The notes under the pieces: generated by a model | Told to the model about the DNA's origin: nothing | Seen by the model: the letters and a program-made list of their open reading frames with translations, nothing else | Databases searched by the model: none | Translations under genes and position numbers: made by a program | Source: an uncultured Erysipelotrichaceae bacterium | GTDB lineage: Bacteria; Bacillota_I; Bacilli_A; RF39; UBA660 | NCBI GenBank assembly: GCA_902773365.1 | Contig: CACYEG010000025.1 | Location: 1-17,595 of the forward strand | Direction of reading: 5' to 3' | Length of the DNA stretch: 17,595 bases | Shown: positions 5,709-13,236 of the stretch, one piece after another | Numbering within the stretch: position 1 is the stretch's first letter | Layout: each line of letters starts with the position of its first letter

Positions 5709-6315
5709 TATTTTAAAAGAATTAGATATACTGATTCCAAATCCGGTTTGTTCATTAAACTATAGTAAGGATTATGAACTATTAATAGCGGTTATGTTGA
5801 GTGCCCAATCAACTGATGAACGAGTAAATTCTGTAACAAAAGAGCTTTTTAAATATGATTTGAAAGCACTATCTACAATGAATATAGATAAAATTCAAGA
5901 AATTATACGTCCAGTTGGTACACAAATCAGGAAGTCCCAATATATAATATCTATTGCGCAAAAATTACTCTTCGATTATGATGGCGTAGTTCCATGTGAT
6001 AGAAGTTATATTGAAAGTTTACCTGGTGTTGGCCATAAAACTTGCAATGTTATATTGAGTGAATTATTTAATGAACCGGCTGTTGCAGTTGACACACATG
6101 TGTCGAGAGTTAGTAAAAGACTTGGTTTTTCAAAAGCAAAAGCTAATCCAAACGAAGTAGAAAAGGACTTAATGAGAATATTTCCAAAAGAAAAGTGGGG
6201 GAAACTGCACTTGCAGCTGTTACTGTTCGGTAGATACATTTGTAAAAGCCAAAAACCTCTATGCAAAAATTGTCCATTTAAAAAAACTTTATGTATAGAA
6301 AAGAACCTTAAATAA
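5695..6315 (+). CDS. nth: Endonuclease III
   Basis: This 206-aa bifunctional DNA glycosylase/AP lyase removes oxidised pyrimidines in base excision repair. Evidence: the helix-hairpin-helix LPGVGHKTCNV (109-119) with the catalytic Lys (K115), AVDTHVSRVSKRLG (131-144) with the catalytic Asp (D133), and a C-terminal 4Fe-4S cysteine set C183, C190, C193, C200. The spacing is C-x6-C-x2-C-x6-C; E. coli and B. subtilis Nth have x5 in the last gap, so this loop is one residue longer. It overlaps dnaD by 14 bases and has no separate ribosome binding site. Its last codons and stop form one arm of the terminator shared with the convergent ponA. Confidence 0.95.
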   Translation: MKTNDILKELDILIPNPVCSLNYSKDYELLIAVMLSAQSTDERVNSVTKELFKYDLKALSTMNIDKIQEIIRPVGTQIRKSQYIISIAQKLLFDYDGVVPCDRSYIESLPGVGHKTCNVILSELFNEPAVAVDTHVSRVSKRLGFSKAKANPNEVEKDLMRIFPKEKWGKLHLQLLLFGRYICKSQKPLCKNCPFKKTLCIEKNLK

Positions 6316-6322
6316 GGTTCTT
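6301..6322. terminator. Bidirectional terminator between nth and ponA
   Basis: AAGAACCTTA (6301-6310) and TAAGGTTCTT (6313-6322) form a perfect 10-bp inverted repeat around AA, with T-rich flanks on both strands. It covers the last codons and the stop (6313-6315) of nth and lies 2 bases from the ponA stop (6327-6325), so it serves both convergent genes. Confidence 0.85.
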
Positions 6323-6324
6323 TT

Positions 6325-8922
6325 CTATTCCTCAACTGTAACGTTCGGATCTGGACTAATTGGTATATCTGGCTCCGTAGGAGCTGGTTCTTCTGGCTCT
6401 TTTGGTTCTTCTGGAACTTGTACTACTGAGTTTATCTTAACATTAATTTGTGCTCCACTACTTGAATTAGCGGGGAACTTAGAGTATTCACTTTTAACAA
6501 CATATGTAGCACTTTGAGCATTAGTAAGTGTTACAGTAAAGTTGTTTGATGTCGTTCTACCAAGACTAGTCATTGAACCATCAGAATTTTTTACGTATAC
6601 TTCATATTCTAATATACCAATGTAATTGTCGTTGTAGTCTAATCTTCTTTGATAGTATTTAGTTGCCCAGCGTTTGTAGTTAGTGTTAAAGTATCCTTGA
6701 AGATATTCTTTATCTATTGCTTCTGGAGTATCTATTTCGCTCCACGAAAGTCTAATTTGGTTTCCAACACTAGTATATGTTAAATTTCCTGGATTTGGTA
6801 ATTGAGCAAATCTACTAGACACTTCAGTTGGTTCTGTACCTTTCTTAAAGTATTCGGTACTTCTTAGATTATCAGGTGTATATTCACTAGCTAGTAGAGT
6901 AGGATTAGTTTCAAGTTCGATATCTACTGCAACAACACCCTTAGGTTTAGTCCATCTTGCATTTTTTTCTGCGATTCTATTTGTTAAAGCTTTAGCAATA
7001 GCGGTTCTTGCGCTCCAGCCTTCATTACTAGTCAAGAAGTAATCTTTTTTAAATTCATCGTATCCATACCAAAAAGCAATGACATAATCTGGTGAATAAC
7101 TTACTTGCCAAGAATCTGCAATAGCATTACTAGGTAATTTAAGTTCCTTTTTTTTGTTTGAATCGATACTCGATGTTCCTGTTTTACTTGCTATATCTGT
7201 TCCACTTACGCTACCTGCCGTAATTGTACCACTAGATACAGCGTATCTAAGTATTGCATTGATCATAAAAGCAGTTTCTTCACTCATAACTTTTTTTCTA
7301 GTTGGAGTATACGTATAAGTTTCATTTGTATCATTATAAATAATTTTTGTAAATGAATATGGCTTGATGTAATATCCGCCTCTTGCAAAAGCACCATATG
7401 CTGCAGATAATTCTAATGGGCTAACACCGTTAAATGCTCCAATAGATGCAGATTCCATAATTTGATTACCATATAATTCAGGCTTTATTCCCAAATTTGT
7501 TACAAATTCCATCTTTTGCTCATTAGTAGTAGCCTGGAACGCTTGTAAGGCAGGTACATTACGAGATTTGGCAAGAGCGGTTTTTACTGTCATAATACCT
7601 TTGTAACCAAGGTCGACATTATTTAATTTTGAACCATTTGAGTATGTATATTCATCATCCATAATAAACGTACCAGTACCCCAACCAGCATATTCTATGG
7701 CAGGCCCATAGCTAAAAATTGGTTTGGCAGTAGATCCAGGGTGTCTATTTATACTGGTAGCATAATTATATTGTAAAACGCCAGTCCTGTTTCTTCCCGT
7801 TCCAATTGCACTAATTGAACCATCTTTTACATCAGTAACTGCTATACCACATTGTACAACATCATTCTTCCATTTGTAAGTTTTTCCATCATATAAGTCA
7901 TTTATTACATCTTGTTTCGATTTCTTCATTGTCGAATAGATAGTCATAGATGTTGTGTACGGATTAAATCCAGTTTTATTTATAACATCTGTTACAACTG
8001 TATCGACAAATCCTTGATATTTATTTATAGAAGCACTGTTAGTTTTCAGCAATGATTTAACGGGAATGGATTTAGCAATCTCTGCTTCTTCCTTAGTTAT
8101 ATAACCATGTCTTACCATAAGACCCAATACCATATTTCTTCTATTTTGGGCTTTTTCTGGAAATTTTAAAGGGTCAAAGGCATCAGGCGCCTGGAATAAA
8201 CCCGCTAATAGGGAAGCTTCAGACAAATTTAATTCACCAACTGATTTACCAAAGTAGGTAATTGATGCTTGTTCAACTCCACTAGAAGAACCTCCTAAAT
8301 AAGGTTGATTCACATAGAATTCCAATATTTCTTGTTTAGTATATGTTTTTTCCAATTTAAATACTGCCATGTAGATATCTGAGAACTTACGTATTATACC
8401 CTTTATACCATGAGATGCAGTACCGTTGTATGTATTTTTTACAATTTGCATCGTAAGTGTTGAACCACCACCTGCATCAGAGTGACCGACTAGTTGTCCA
8501 GCAACGGCTTTACTAAAACGTAATAGATCGATACCAGAGTGTTGGAAATATTTTGAGTCTTCAGTTGCAACAATTGCGTCGACCAATATCTCGGGCAAAT
8601 CATCGTAAGTGACATTTTCACGTCTTTCCGCACCCAACTCTGCAATTGTATTTCCATCTATATCGTAAATTATTGAGGAACCAGATTTATATAGTTTGTT
8701 AATATCAAAATCTGGTGCGCTAATCATTATATAAATACAAAAGGCAAGTACACTCAATGAAACAGCTATTAAAATAGCCATCAATCCTATTAAAATAAAA
8801 TGATGTCCTTTTTTAGGATGCTCTTTTTTTCCTTTCGAATCTTTTACCTGCATTTTATTAGGTATTATTATTTTTTTCTTTGCGCCATTTCCTTTTGTTG
8901 GTGCTTTGATATTTTTTTTCAT
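6325..8922 (-). CDS. ponA: Class A penicillin-binding protein 1 (glycosyltransferase/transpeptidase)
   Basis: This 865-aa bifunctional peptidoglycan synthase polymerises lipid II and crosslinks stem peptides outside the membrane. Order: lysine-rich cytoplasmic tail (1-40); transmembrane helix (about 41-69); GT51 domain with catalytic Glu in ATEDSKYFQHSGID (E121) and GGGSTLTMQIVKN (151-162); transpeptidase with active site STAK (S397, K400), SRN (453-455) and KTG (580-582); a fibronectin-III-like domain (about 709-831); and a Pro/Glu-rich tail (835-865). I chose the ATG at 8922 because AAGGAG (8937-8932) lies 9 bases upstream; the ORF's first ATG at 8955 lies inside recU and lacks one. It begins 4 bases after the recU stop, as in the B. 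subtilis recU-ponA pair. Confidence 0.93.
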   Translation of the reverse strand: MKKNIKAPTKGNGAKKKIIIPNKMQVKDSKGKKEHPKKGHHFILIGLMAILIAVSLSVLAFCIYIMISAPDFDINKLYKSGSSIIYDIDGNTIAELGAERRENVTYDDLPEILVDAIVATEDSKYFQHSGIDLLRFSKAVAGQLVGHSDAGGGSTLTMQIVKNTYNGTASHGIKGIIRKFSDIYMAVFKLEKTYTKQEILEFYVNQPYLGGSSSGVEQASITYFGKSVGELNLSEASLLAGLFQAPDAFDPLKFPEKAQNRRNMVLGLMVRHGYITKEEAEIAKSIPVKSLLKTNSASINKYQGFVDTVVTDVINKTGFNPYTTSMTIYSTMKKSKQDVINDLYDGKTYKWKNDVVQCGIAVTDVKDGSISAIGTGRNRTGVLQYNYATSINRHPGSTAKPIFSYGPAIEYAGWGTGTFIMDDEYTYSNGSKLNNVDLGYKGIMTVKTALAKSRNVPALQAFQATTNEQKMEFVTNLGIKPELYGNQIMESASIGAFNGVSPLELSAAYGAFARGGYYIKPYSFTKIIYNDTNETYTYTPTRKKVMSEETAFMINAILRYAVSSGTITAGSVSGTDIASKTGTSSIDSNKKKELKLPSNAIADSWQVSYSPDYVIAFWYGYDEFKKDYFLTSNEGWSARTAIAKALTNRIAEKNARWTKPKGVVAVDIELETNPTLLASEYTPDNLRSTEYFKKGTEPTEVSSRFAQLPNPGNLTYTSVGNQIRLSWSEIDTPEAIDKEYLQGYFNTNYKRWATKYYQRRLDYNDNYIGILEYEVYVKNSDGSMTSLGRTTSNNFTVTLTNAQSATYVVKSEYSKFPANSSSGAQINVKINSVVQVPEEPKEPEEPAPTEPDIPISPDPNVTVEE

Positions 8923-8926
8923 TTTT

Positions 8927-9484
8927 TCATTCTCCTTCAAAATATATTTTATCAATTATTTTCAAATAGTTTAGTACTGGTCTAAGGGAAGTTTCTATTT
9001 TATAACAATTAGTTTTAAAATAGCTATAAGGTATGCTCTTTCTTTTTGAACTAGTGATAAATTCTAGTAAATCTTCACCTTTTAATATGTAGTACTCTTC
9101 ATTTATGGAAACTATCAAAAATGTTATACCTTTGTGATGTATTATCCTTTCTAAATGTTTAAACTGATGTTTGTGTATATTCGATAGTGGAAAAGAAGTT
9201 TTGTTTTTTGTTTCTTTTGCTTCAAAATCGATATATTTGCCCCTATAGATGCCATTATAATCAAATGTAGATTTTTCTTTAAAGTATGCTTTCTTTATTT
9301 CGCCTTTTTTATAATCGACATCGATTAATCCTATAGGTGTAGGTTTTTTATAAATAACAGCAGTATCATTTTCTAAATAAAATTCATTAGCATCATTTAT
9401 TAATGATTCTAAACTCATACCCCTATTTTTATAGACGATAACATTGCTTTGATACTCTTTTTTCATTCCAGTTGGATAAAACAT
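8927..9484 (-). CDS. recU: Holliday junction resolvase RecU
   Basis: This 185-aa endonuclease resolves Holliday junctions in recombinational repair and chromosome segregation in Firmicutes. Conserved features: NRGMSLESLINDANEFYL (20-37), KKPTPI (46-51), the catalytic set FDYNGIYRGKYIDFEAKET (74-92) with D75, E88 and K90, and FPLSNIHKHQ (98-107). The start at 9484 has GGTGA close upstream; a second in-frame ATG (M7) is a poorer choice. It is first in a two-gene operon with ponA, whose ribosome binding site lies inside the recU end. It diverges from engB, with a promoter for each in the 110-base gap. Confidence 0.93.
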   Translation of the reverse strand: MFYPTGMKKEYQSNVIVYKNRGMSLESLINDANEFYLENDTAVIYKKPTPIGLIDVDYKKGEIKKAYFKEKSTFDYNGIYRGKYIDFEAKETKNKTSFPLSNIHKHQFKHLERIIHHKGITFLIVSINEEYYILKGEDLLEFITSSKRKSIPYSYFKTNCYKIETSLRPVLNYLKIIDKIYFEGE

Positions 9485-9499
9485 TCCATCACCATTATC

Positions 9500-9528
9500 A
9501 TTATACTAAAAAAATATAACTTTTTCCA
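9500..9528 (-). promoter_or_regulatory. Sigma-A promoter for recU-ponA
   Basis: On the minus strand TGGAAA (9528-9523), a 17-base spacer and TATAAT (9505-9500) precede recU. The -35 matches 4 of 6 positions. The transcript would start near 9493, leaving a very short leader with GGTGATGG before the ATG. Confidence 0.5.
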
Positions 9529-9544
9529 TATCAATATATATTAT

Positions 9545-9573
9545 TTGATTTTTTTTACACTTTCTTATATAAT
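9545..9573 (+). promoter_or_regulatory. Sigma-A promoter for engB
   Basis: TTGATT (9545-9550), a 17-base spacer and TATAAT (9568-9573) lie 21 bases before the engB start. The ribosome binding site GAGGTG (9582-9587) follows 7 bases before the ATG. Confidence 0.75.
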
Positions 9574-9594
9574 TTTTATGCGAGGTGCGTTTTT

Positions 9595-10185
9595 ATGAAA
9601 ATAGAATCTGTCGAATTATCGAACATAGCGGTTAGACCGAATCAATACCCAAAAGGAGATAATCCAGAATTTTTGTTAGTTGGTAGAAGTAATGTCGGCA
9701 AGAGTAGTTTTATAAATACTTTAATTGGAAGGAAAAATTTTGCTCATACGAGTAGTACACCTGGTAAAACTCAGACATTAAACTTCTATTTTGTCAATAA
9801 TCAATTCTATTTAGTAGACGTTCCAGGATATGGATATGCCAAAGTTGATAAACCAACGCAGAAAAAATTTGGCCTTATGATTGAAGATTATCTTAAGACT
9901 AGATATGCATTAAAGTGTGTTTTTATGTTAATAGATTTTAGAATAAAACCGACAGAAGATGATGTATTGATGTATAACTACTTAAAATATTATAAGATAC
10001 CTGTTACATTAGTTGCAACAAAATATGATAAAGTTGGAGCTAAAGCTAGGGATAAACAAATGAGACTTATAAATGATACAATAAAATTACAAGATGGAGA
10101 TTGTTTAGTATGTTTCTCTAGTATAAACAAAACTGGTAAACAAGAAATATATGACATCATTAATAATCATTTGGAGGAAAGCTAG
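9595..10185 (+). CDS. engB: Ribosome biogenesis GTPase YsxC/EngB
   Basis: This 196-aa TrmE-Era-EngA-EngB-Septin family GTPase is needed for late assembly of the large ribosomal subunit. G motifs: G1 GRSNVGKS (30-37), G2 TPGKTQ (55-60), G3 DVPGYGYA (75-82), G4 TKYD (142-145, the EngB form of NKxD) and G5 near CFSSINKTGK. GAGGTG 7 bases upstream sets the start. It has its own promoter and a small terminator at its stop codon. A second ribosome-assembly GTPase, der, follows 58 bases later. Confidence 0.95.
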   Translation: MKIESVELSNIAVRPNQYPKGDNPEFLLVGRSNVGKSSFINTLIGRKNFAHTSSTPGKTQTLNFYFVNNQFYLVDVPGYGYAKVDKPTQKKFGLMIEDYLKTRYALKCVFMLIDFRIKPTEDDVLMYNYLKYYKIPVTLVATKYDKVGAKARDKQMRLINDTIKLQDGDCLVCFSSINKTGKQEIYDIINNHLEES

Positions 10186-10205
10186 AGTATGTACTCGCTT
10201 TTTTT
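10181..10205 (+). terminator. Small intrinsic terminator after engB
   Basis: GAGT (10185-10188) and ACTC (10193-10196) pair around a 4-base loop; an outer GC/GC pair spans a two-base bulge, and seven T follow. The engB stop (10183-10185) is inside. The stem is short, so read-through into der is likely. Confidence 0.45.
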
Positions 10206-10214
10206 ATGTTTTTC

Positions 10215-10223
10215 TGATAAAAT
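10215..10223 (+). promoter_or_regulatory. Extended -10 element ahead of der
   Basis: TGATAAAAT has the extended -10 form TGn + TAAAAT; no good -35 is seen. GAGGTGA (10231-10237) follows after 7 bases, giving an almost leader-free mRNA. The longer string TGATAAAATTAT recurs ahead of ftsW (13212-13223). Confidence 0.4.
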
Positions 10224-10243
10224 TATGAAAGAGGTGATTTACC

Positions 10244-11548
10244 ATGAATACAGTGTGCTTAATTGGTAGACCAAATACTGGTAAAAGTAGCTTATTTAAT
10301 AGACTTATAAAACAGAAGAAAGCAATCATTCTAGATGAATCTGGTATTACAAGAGATAGAATTTTTGGCGAAGCAACATATAAAAATAGGACATTTAGAT
10401 TGATAGATACAGGTGGTATAGATTTATCAAAAGAAAATTTTAACGATAGAATCAAGATACAAGCTGAAATTGCTATAGATTCTAGCGACGTTATTATATT
10501 TGTGGTAGATGGTCTTACCGATCTTACAGAAAATGATAAGAGTATTGCGTCTATTTTAAAAAAATCCAATAAAAAAGTAATTGTTGCAGTTAATAAAATA
10601 GACAATAAAAATAGAATAGATAATATATACATGTTTTATGAATTAGGATTCAATATAGTTTTGCCTGTAAGTGCTGAACATAAACTTGGAATAGATGAAT
10701 TGCTTGAGGAAGTTACAAAGGATTTTAATGAAAATGCGACATTGCCTAAAAGTGATGTTTTGAAGTTTACATTTATCGGTAGGCCAAATACTGGTAAGAG
10801 TAGTCTAACTAATGCTTTATTGGGGGAAGAGCGAGTAATTGTATCTAGTGAAGCAGGTACGACAAGGGATGCGGTCGATACTAAGTTCAACTACGAAGGC
10901 AACCCATATATAGTTGTCGATACTGCAGGACTAAGAAAAAAAGGCAAGGTAACTGAGGCGGTAGAAAAATACAGTTTGGCAAGAACACTGGATTCCATTG
11001 AAGCATCAGACGTATGCGTACTAGTTATAAATGCAGAAGAAGGAATAATAGAACACGATAAACATATCGCAGGATATGCCATAGATGCCGGAAAGTGTTT
11101 AGTAATCGCTGTAAATAAATGGGACACTGTTAACAACGAAGAGACAGCTATGAAAAAATGGAAGCAACTTATTGCAAGCGAATTTCAGTTCGCACCATAT
11201 GCTAAAGTAGTTTATTTAAGTGCTAAGACTAAAAAGAGGATACATACTTTAATGCCAGCGATAATTTCATCATACGAAAATGCCAATAGAGAGATTAAGA
11301 CCAGTGTACTTAACGATGTAATAAGTGATGCTCAATTACTTCATCCTGCACCAAGTTATAAAGGTCGTAGGCTCAAAATATATTTTGTAAGCCAAACAGG
11401 AATTATGCCACCGAAGTTTACTTTTAACGTAAATAATAAAGGATTAGTTCATTTTAGCTACGAAAGATACTTGGAAAATACTTTACGTGACAATTTTGAT
11501 TTAGAAGGAACACCTATAGTAATACAGTTTAAAAATAAAAACGAATAG
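10244..11548 (+). CDS. der: Ribosome assembly GTPase Der/EngA
   Basis: This 434-aa protein has the double-GTPase architecture unique to Der, which acts in 50S subunit assembly. First G domain: GRPNTGKS (8-15), DTGG (55-58), NKID (117-120), SA (143-144). Second: GRPNTGKS (179-186), DTAG (226-229), NKWD (291-294), SAK (326-328). A C-terminal KH-like domain (about 350-430) includes APSYKGRRLKIYFVSQ. Length is normal. GAGGTGA 6 bases upstream fixes the start. It heads a tight run with the YgjP-like gene (12-base gap), the rRNA methyltransferase and the rhodanese, two of which overlap their predecessor. Confidence 0.96.
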   Translation: MNTVCLIGRPNTGKSSLFNRLIKQKKAIILDESGITRDRIFGEATYKNRTFRLIDTGGIDLSKENFNDRIKIQAEIAIDSSDVIIFVVDGLTDLTENDKSIASILKKSNKKVIVAVNKIDNKNRIDNIYMFYELGFNIVLPVSAEHKLGIDELLEEVTKDFNENATLPKSDVLKFTFIGRPNTGKSSLTNALLGEERVIVSSEAGTTRDAVDTKFNYEGNPYIVVDTAGLRKKGKVTEAVEKYSLARTLDSIEASDVCVLVINAEEGIIEHDKHIAGYAIDAGKCLVIAVNKWDTVNNEETAMKKWKQLIASEFQFAPYAKVVYLSAKTKKRIHTLMPAIISSYENANREIKTSVLNDVISDAQLLHPAPSYKGRRLKIYFVSQTGIMPPKFTFNVNNKGLVHFSYERYLENTLRDNFDLEGTPIVIQFKNKNE

Positions 11549-11560
11549 TGGTGAAGCCAT

Positions 11561-12199
11561 ATGTATGTAAATATCGATAATAAACCTACTAAAGTTATCA
11601 TAAAAAGAAAACCAATTAAAAATGTCTATTTTAAATGGTTAGATGATGATTTACTAGTTACTTGTAATACTTATACACCTCAATTTGAAATAGAAAAACT
11701 AATAAAAAAGAATATGTTAGGTTTAATTAAACTTAAAAAGCGGACTCCTAAAAGCGATTTAAATGAAAATGAAATATATTATTTAGGGAATAAATTTATT
11801 ATAGAGTATGATGGAGTTAGCAAGACCTATATAGATGGCAATAAGATAATCTCTAAGGATATTCATGAGTTAAATAAGTTTTTATTTCATCAATGTCAGG
11901 TTATATTCACAAGCCGCCTAGAAAGACTTAAGTCTCAGTTTGATAATTTACCTGAATTCACTCTTAAAATCAGGAAAATGTCTACTAGATGGGGGGTATG
12001 TAATAAAGGAAGTATGAGTATTACATTAAATAGTGATTTAATAAAAAAAGATGTATCGCTTATAGACTATGTCATAATACATGAATTGTGTCACTTTAAA
12101 CATATGAATCATTCACTAGAATTTTGGCAAGAAGTAGAAAAATATTATCCATATCACAAGATGGCACGGAAAATGTTGAGGGAGAGTCAAAATGATTGA
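11561..12199 (+). CDS. YgjP-like (DUF45/M48) zinc metallopeptidase
   Basis: This 212-aa soluble protein has the YgjP/DUF45 pattern. Its N-terminal half is beta-rich, followed by RKMSTRWGVCNKGSMSITLN (138-157) and the zinc site HELCH (174-178) with the third ligand in HMNHS (H184) before FW. Members resemble the SprT/M48 peptidase fold; physiological substrates are largely unknown, so only the class is safe. GGTGA about 8 bases upstream marks the start. It follows der by 12 bases and overlaps the methyltransferase by 8 bases, so all are probably one transcript. Confidence 0.87.
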   Translation: MYVNIDNKPTKVIIKRKPIKNVYFKWLDDDLLVTCNTYTPQFEIEKLIKKNMLGLIKLKKRTPKSDLNENEIYYLGNKFIIEYDGVSKTYIDGNKIISKDIHELNKFLFHQCQVIFTSRLERLKSQFDNLPEFTLKIRKMSTRWGVCNKGSMSITLNSDLIKKDVSLIDYVIIHELCHFKHMNHSLEFWQEVEKYYPYHKMARKMLRESQND

Positions 12200-12914
12200 A
12201 TCAGTTAATAACGATAGAGTAAAATATTGGTGTAAACTTAACGATAGAAAGTACCAAGATTTGGAAGAAAAATTCTTAGTCGAAGGTGAGCATTTAGTAA
12301 GTGAAGCCTATAAAACTAAAAATCTAATAGAGGTAATCATATTAGATGGATATGATTTTGACTATGAAAATAAGACATATGTCAGCAAAAGCGTTATGAA
12401 AAAAATATCCGCTTTAACAACTACACCAAAGATCATCGGAGTAGTGAAGAAAACAAAATCAACAGATATATTTGGTAGGGTACTAATTTTAGATGCCATT
12501 CAAAACCCTGGAAATATGGGTACAATATTGAGAAGTGCTGTTGCATTTAATATCGATACAGTGATAGTAGGTACCGGTTCTGTAAGTATATATAATAGTA
12601 AAGTAATAAGAGCTTCTGAAGGAATGTTATTTAAATTAAATATAGTAGAATCATCATTAGACGTTATCTTCGATGAATTACATAAAGATGGGTATAAAAT
12701 TATGTCAACCAGTGTGACAGATGGTGTAGACATTAAGAAAGTTAAGGTACCTTTAAAAAGCGCTATAGTAATCGGTAATGAAGGCTCTGGCATAAGCGAA
12801 TTTGTTAAACAAAACACCGACGAATTTATCCATATCAAAATGAATGAATTATGCGAATCACTAAACGTCGGAGTCGCAACCAGCATCATATTATACGAAC
12901 TTAATAATGATTAG
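12192..12914 (+). CDS. SpoU/TrmH-family rRNA 2'-O-methyltransferase
   Basis: This 240-aa SPOUT methyltransferase transfers a methyl group from S-adenosylmethionine to a ribose in RNA. An N-terminal substrate-binding domain (about 1-85, with EKFLVEGEHLVSEA) precedes a knotted catalytic domain: motif 1 NPGNMGTILRSA (105-116), motif 2 VIRASEGMLFKLNI (138-151), motif 3 IGNEGSGIS (194-202) and ESLNVGVATSIILYEL (222-237). The arrangement fits the B. subtilis YsgA/RlmB-like group; the target nucleotide cannot be read from sequence. It overlaps the YgjP-like gene by 8 bases and the rhodanese by 8 bases, indicating translational coupling throughout. Confidence 0.88.
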   Translation: MIESVNNDRVKYWCKLNDRKYQDLEEKFLVEGEHLVSEAYKTKNLIEVIILDGYDFDYENKTYVSKSVMKKISALTTTPKIIGVVKKTKSTDIFGRVLILDAIQNPGNMGTILRSAVAFNIDTVIVGTGSVSIYNSKVIRASEGMLFKLNIVESSLDVIFDELHKDGYKIMSTSVTDGVDIKKVKVPLKSAIVIGNEGSGISEFVKQNTDEFIHIKMNELCESLNVGVATSIILYELNND

Positions 12915-13179
12915 TACATATAATACTAATATGAAGACGATTAGTATTGATGAATACAGAATGGACATGGGGCCTCTTATTAGTTTAGAAGATGAGTCTG
13001 ACTTTGTTTCCATTAAGGGCAGCATAAACCTTAAACTCTCAAAAATATTGGATAATCCCAGCAAATATTTAGATAAAACTAAGACATACTATTTTTATTG
13101 TTATAATGGTACCAGGAGTACTCGTGCTGTAAGAATATTGAGTGTTTACGGTTATAAAGCTGTAAAGGTGATTAAATAA
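12907..13179 (+). CDS. Rhodanese-like single-domain protein
   Basis: This 90-aa minimal rhodanese has ISIDEYRMDM at the start, the strand-helix SIKGSINLKLSKI (35-47) and the active loop YCYNGTRSTRA, with catalytic C65 followed by G68, R70 and S71. It could carry sulfur as a persulfide; the partner is unknown. No Shine-Dalgarno precedes the ATG at 12907, which lies inside the methyltransferase end, so coupling is likely; a second in-frame ATG (12931) is an alternative start. The terminator at its stop ends the der transcript. Confidence 0.85.
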   Translation: MISTYNTNMKTISIDEYRMDMGPLISLEDESDFVSIKGSINLKLSKILDNPSKYLDKTKTYYFYCYNGTRSTRAVRILSVYGYKAVKVIK

Positions 13180-13190
13180 TCACTTTTTTT
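13164..13190 (+). terminator. Intrinsic terminator of the der-rhodanese operon
   Basis: GTGATTA (13168-13174) and TAATCAC (13177-13183) form a perfect 7-bp stem around AA; it can extend as AAAG with TTTT. Seven T follow. The rhodanese stop (13177-13179) is in the 3' arm. Confidence 0.85.
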
Positions 13191-13191
13191 A

Positions 13192-13220
13192 TTTAAATTA
13201 GAACACTATTATGATAAAAT
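13192..13220 (+). promoter_or_regulatory. Promoter candidate for ftsW
   Basis: TTTAAA (13192-13197), a 17-base spacer and TAAAAT (13215-13220), with TG one base upstream (extended -10). The expected start falls within or next to the ribosome binding site GTGGTGA (13225-13231), so the leader would be very short. Confidence 0.4.
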
Positions 13221-13236
13221 TATAGTGGTGAATATC

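Noticed and set aside
8923..8955. Longer ponA start overlapping recU
   Set aside because: The ATG at 8955 has no Shine-Dalgarno; AAGGAG within the extension is correctly spaced for the ATG at 8922.
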